Notes under the pieces: model-generated | Databases searched by the model: none | Seen by the model: the letters and a program-made list of their open reading frames with translations, nothing else | Told to the model about the DNA's origin: nothing | Part shown: piece after piece, positions 62,562-64,000 of the stretch | Position numbering within the stretch: the stretch's first letter is position 1 | Layout: each line of letters opens with the position of its first letter | From: Pythium myriotylum | Lineage: Eukaryota > Oomycota > Peronosporomycetes > Pythiales > Pythiaceae | Length of the DNA: 64,000 bases | Reading direction: 5' to 3' | Assembly (NCBI GenBank): GCA_023091665.1 | Contig: JALJCQ010000013.1 | Location: forward strand, 2,046,001-2,110,000 | Program-made: the position numbers and the translations under genes

Positions 62562-62798
62562 GACCTTGCCACCTTTGACGGCAGACCGAATATCCCATCA
62601 CTATTCCCCAAGCCGCTTAGTCTATTATCCTGTTATCAATATCCACCCCGGAGGCGACGTCCTCTTCAAGCCATGACGAGGTTGATGATCTCGCCAGCCA
62701 AACTCATAAATGCAGCGATATTGCGGCGAAAGACAACTTATCGACAAACGCGCACTGCATAGCAATGAACGTTTCACTTATCCTCAACCATCCGACGT

Positions 62799-63616
62799 TT
62801 ACTCTCCCTTTATGCAGGTCACAATCCTGCAAAACACGAGAGACCCACGTCAGTTTTGCTATGAAGAAGCAGCAGCGTCGTAAAAAGTCAGTATCTACCA
62901 ATCGAAGCCTTCAAATAAACCGGCACCGGACGTTGCTGTAGTTTCTTTGATAGACCACTGGCGATTCCGAATCTCTGACAACCCCATCGCTTCCGAGATC
63001 TGATACATATCGGGGCTCAACGTCACTCACAAAGCTCGAGAGCGACGTGCTGAGGAGTAGACAGACGCACCTGTGCGGCGTTGAGGGCTCCTTTCTGGTC
63101 CTGCTTGTTCGCAAAAACCAGTAAGATTGAGTCTTTAAGCTCCTCTTCCTGTGCGATGAAGGGTGAGTTCTCATTCGTGATGCTGGAGTCGCGAAGCGAG
63201 ACCCATACCTCGAGCATCGCATGCAGCTCTTGCTTAGCGATGTTCAGCCGATCGATATCAGCCGAGTCAACGACGAAAATGATCGCATCCGTATTTGGGT
63301 AGTAGCATCGCCAGTACGGGCGGATGCTGGTCTGGCCACCAAGGTCCCAAACCTGGAATTTGATATTCTTGTACTGAAGAGTCTCCATGTTGAAGCCGAT
63401 GGTCGGTACGGTCTGCTCGATTTCATCCGCCTGAAGTCGATCTACTCAAACACGCGCGGCGTTCGTTGGTGTCTGATGTACTCCAGCAATGCGCCAGCGT
63501 GCGGGGAACTCACATAGAATCGTGGTCTTGCCAGCGTTGTCGAGGCCGAGGATGAGGATGCGGACTTCCTTGCTGCCGAAGAGAGAGGCGAATACCTTGG
63601 AGACGAGGATGCCCAT
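62799..63616 (-). CDS. ARL1: ARL1, ARF-like small GTPase
   Basis: Five exons: 63616-63514, 63441-63209, 63148-63071, 62999-62899, 62826-62799; 180 residues, as in ARL1 proteins. ARL1 at the trans-Golgi recruits GRIP-domain golgins. MG at the N-terminus allows myristoylation. G1 GLDNAGKT, switch I IPTIGF-like TVPTIGFN, G3 [17 protein letters not shown] (diagnostic ARL1 interswitch/switch II), G4 FANKQD, and TATSGAG for G5. The final 28-nt exon encodes the C-terminal helix end (WIVTCIKGE). Intron 2 (60 nt) is open in frame: unspliced it would put 20 residues after LHAMLE. Confidence 0.93.
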
Positions 63617-63867
63617 TGTGGTGCTCAGCGGAGTGAGGGAGGAGTCGATGAGGTTGGAGCGTTCGAAGCGAGGCGCGACACGTAGTGTGGGTAGCTTCTC
63701 GAGGATGGTCGGCGGTCTAGAAGACGACAGGGAAGTGGCAGTACCGCATAACCCCTCAATAGTGACCCTTTATCTGAAAGCCGGATAAAATCTCAAGAAG
63801 ACAAGCGGGCATACTATTTTAGCATGATCTTGAAAATCTGATTCCAGTCTCACGTCGCAGACCAATG

Positions 63868-64000
63868 CTAGGCCTCATTGACGCGTTGTTTCTTCGCTGG
63901 TGGTTCGTCCTCCAGTGGAGAACGGGGTACAGAGGGAGGTTGTGGCGGACCTGCTTGCTGAGAGGGGGATGGAGGCGGTGGGGGCGGTGTGGTCGGAACT
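63868..64000 (-). CDS. 3' end of a Pro-rich protein gene (partial)
   Basis: An open minus-strand frame enters from beyond the window and stops at 63868-63870. The visible ~43 residues are Pro/Ser/Gln-rich and end in PPAKKQRVNEA, a nuclear-localisation-like basic patch. Probably the C-terminus of a nuclear protein; too short to identify. Frame choice rests on this composition and on the terminal stop. Confidence 0.45.
   Translation of the reverse strand, partial: VPTTPPPPPPSPSQQAGPPQPPSVPRSPLEDEPPAKKQRVNEA

Overview
The window is eukaryotic nuclear DNA, most likely from an oomycete or a closely related flagellated stramenopile (inferred from the gene set and gene structure; no genus is claimed). 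Genes lie on both strands about every 2-3 kb. They are often under 175 bp apart at divergent starts and under 100 bp apart at convergent ends. GT-AG introns are almost all 46-89 nt, many with a CTAAC-like branch site. The single-exon IFT172 shows that the organism builds motile cilia (zoospore-type cells). A SHAQKY Myb factor, an ankyrin-kinase-family protein and a tandem CNBD channel also fit oomycetes. I saw no CRISPR array, viral gene, rRNA or recognisable tRNA.

Layout. 1-8.8 kb: a very large tandem cyclic-nucleotide-domain potassium channel, then a P4-ATPase lipid flippase with one reading-frame break near 6190. 8.8-10.2 kb: no gene seen. 10.2-18.2 kb: a DHX36-type RNA helicase, then a 13-exon ankyrin/pseudokinase/coiled-coil gene. 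18.3-23.7 kb: a LINES homologue, the GID8 subunit of the GID/CTLH ubiquitin ligase, and a 9-exon EH-PX-BAR sorting nexin. 23.7-31.5 kb: a polyQ PHD-finger protein, COQ3, a secreted PDZ-PA-PA protein, and allantoicase. 31.6-43.1 kb: alpha-COP, NF-YA, a malonyl-CoA decarboxylase fused to a cNMP-binding-like domain, PRPF4, and GNL1. 43.4-52.3 kb: IFT172, a secreted serine protease, and PIG-C. 52.3-54.5 kb: GC-rich, no gene seen. 54.5-64 kb: a SHAQKY Myb factor, a TSEN54 homologue, a KDM4-like JmjC demethylase, a large unknown membrane protein, ARL1, and the 3' end of a further gene.

There is no operon-like pathway grouping. This is a compact housekeeping neighbourhood: membrane traffic (COPA, ARL1, EH-SNX, P4-ATPase, PIG-C), RNA processing (DHX36-like, PRPF4, TSEN54), chromatin and transcription (NF-YA, JmjC, PHD, Myb), and metabolism (COQ3, MCD, allantoicase). 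The most novel content is domain fusions: MCD joined to a CNBD, EH joined to PX-BAR, ankyrin joined to a pseudokinase, a two-channel polypeptide, and PDZ-PA-PA. Exon models were built by hand from reading frame and GT/AG sites. Every listed junction keeps frame unless stated otherwise.
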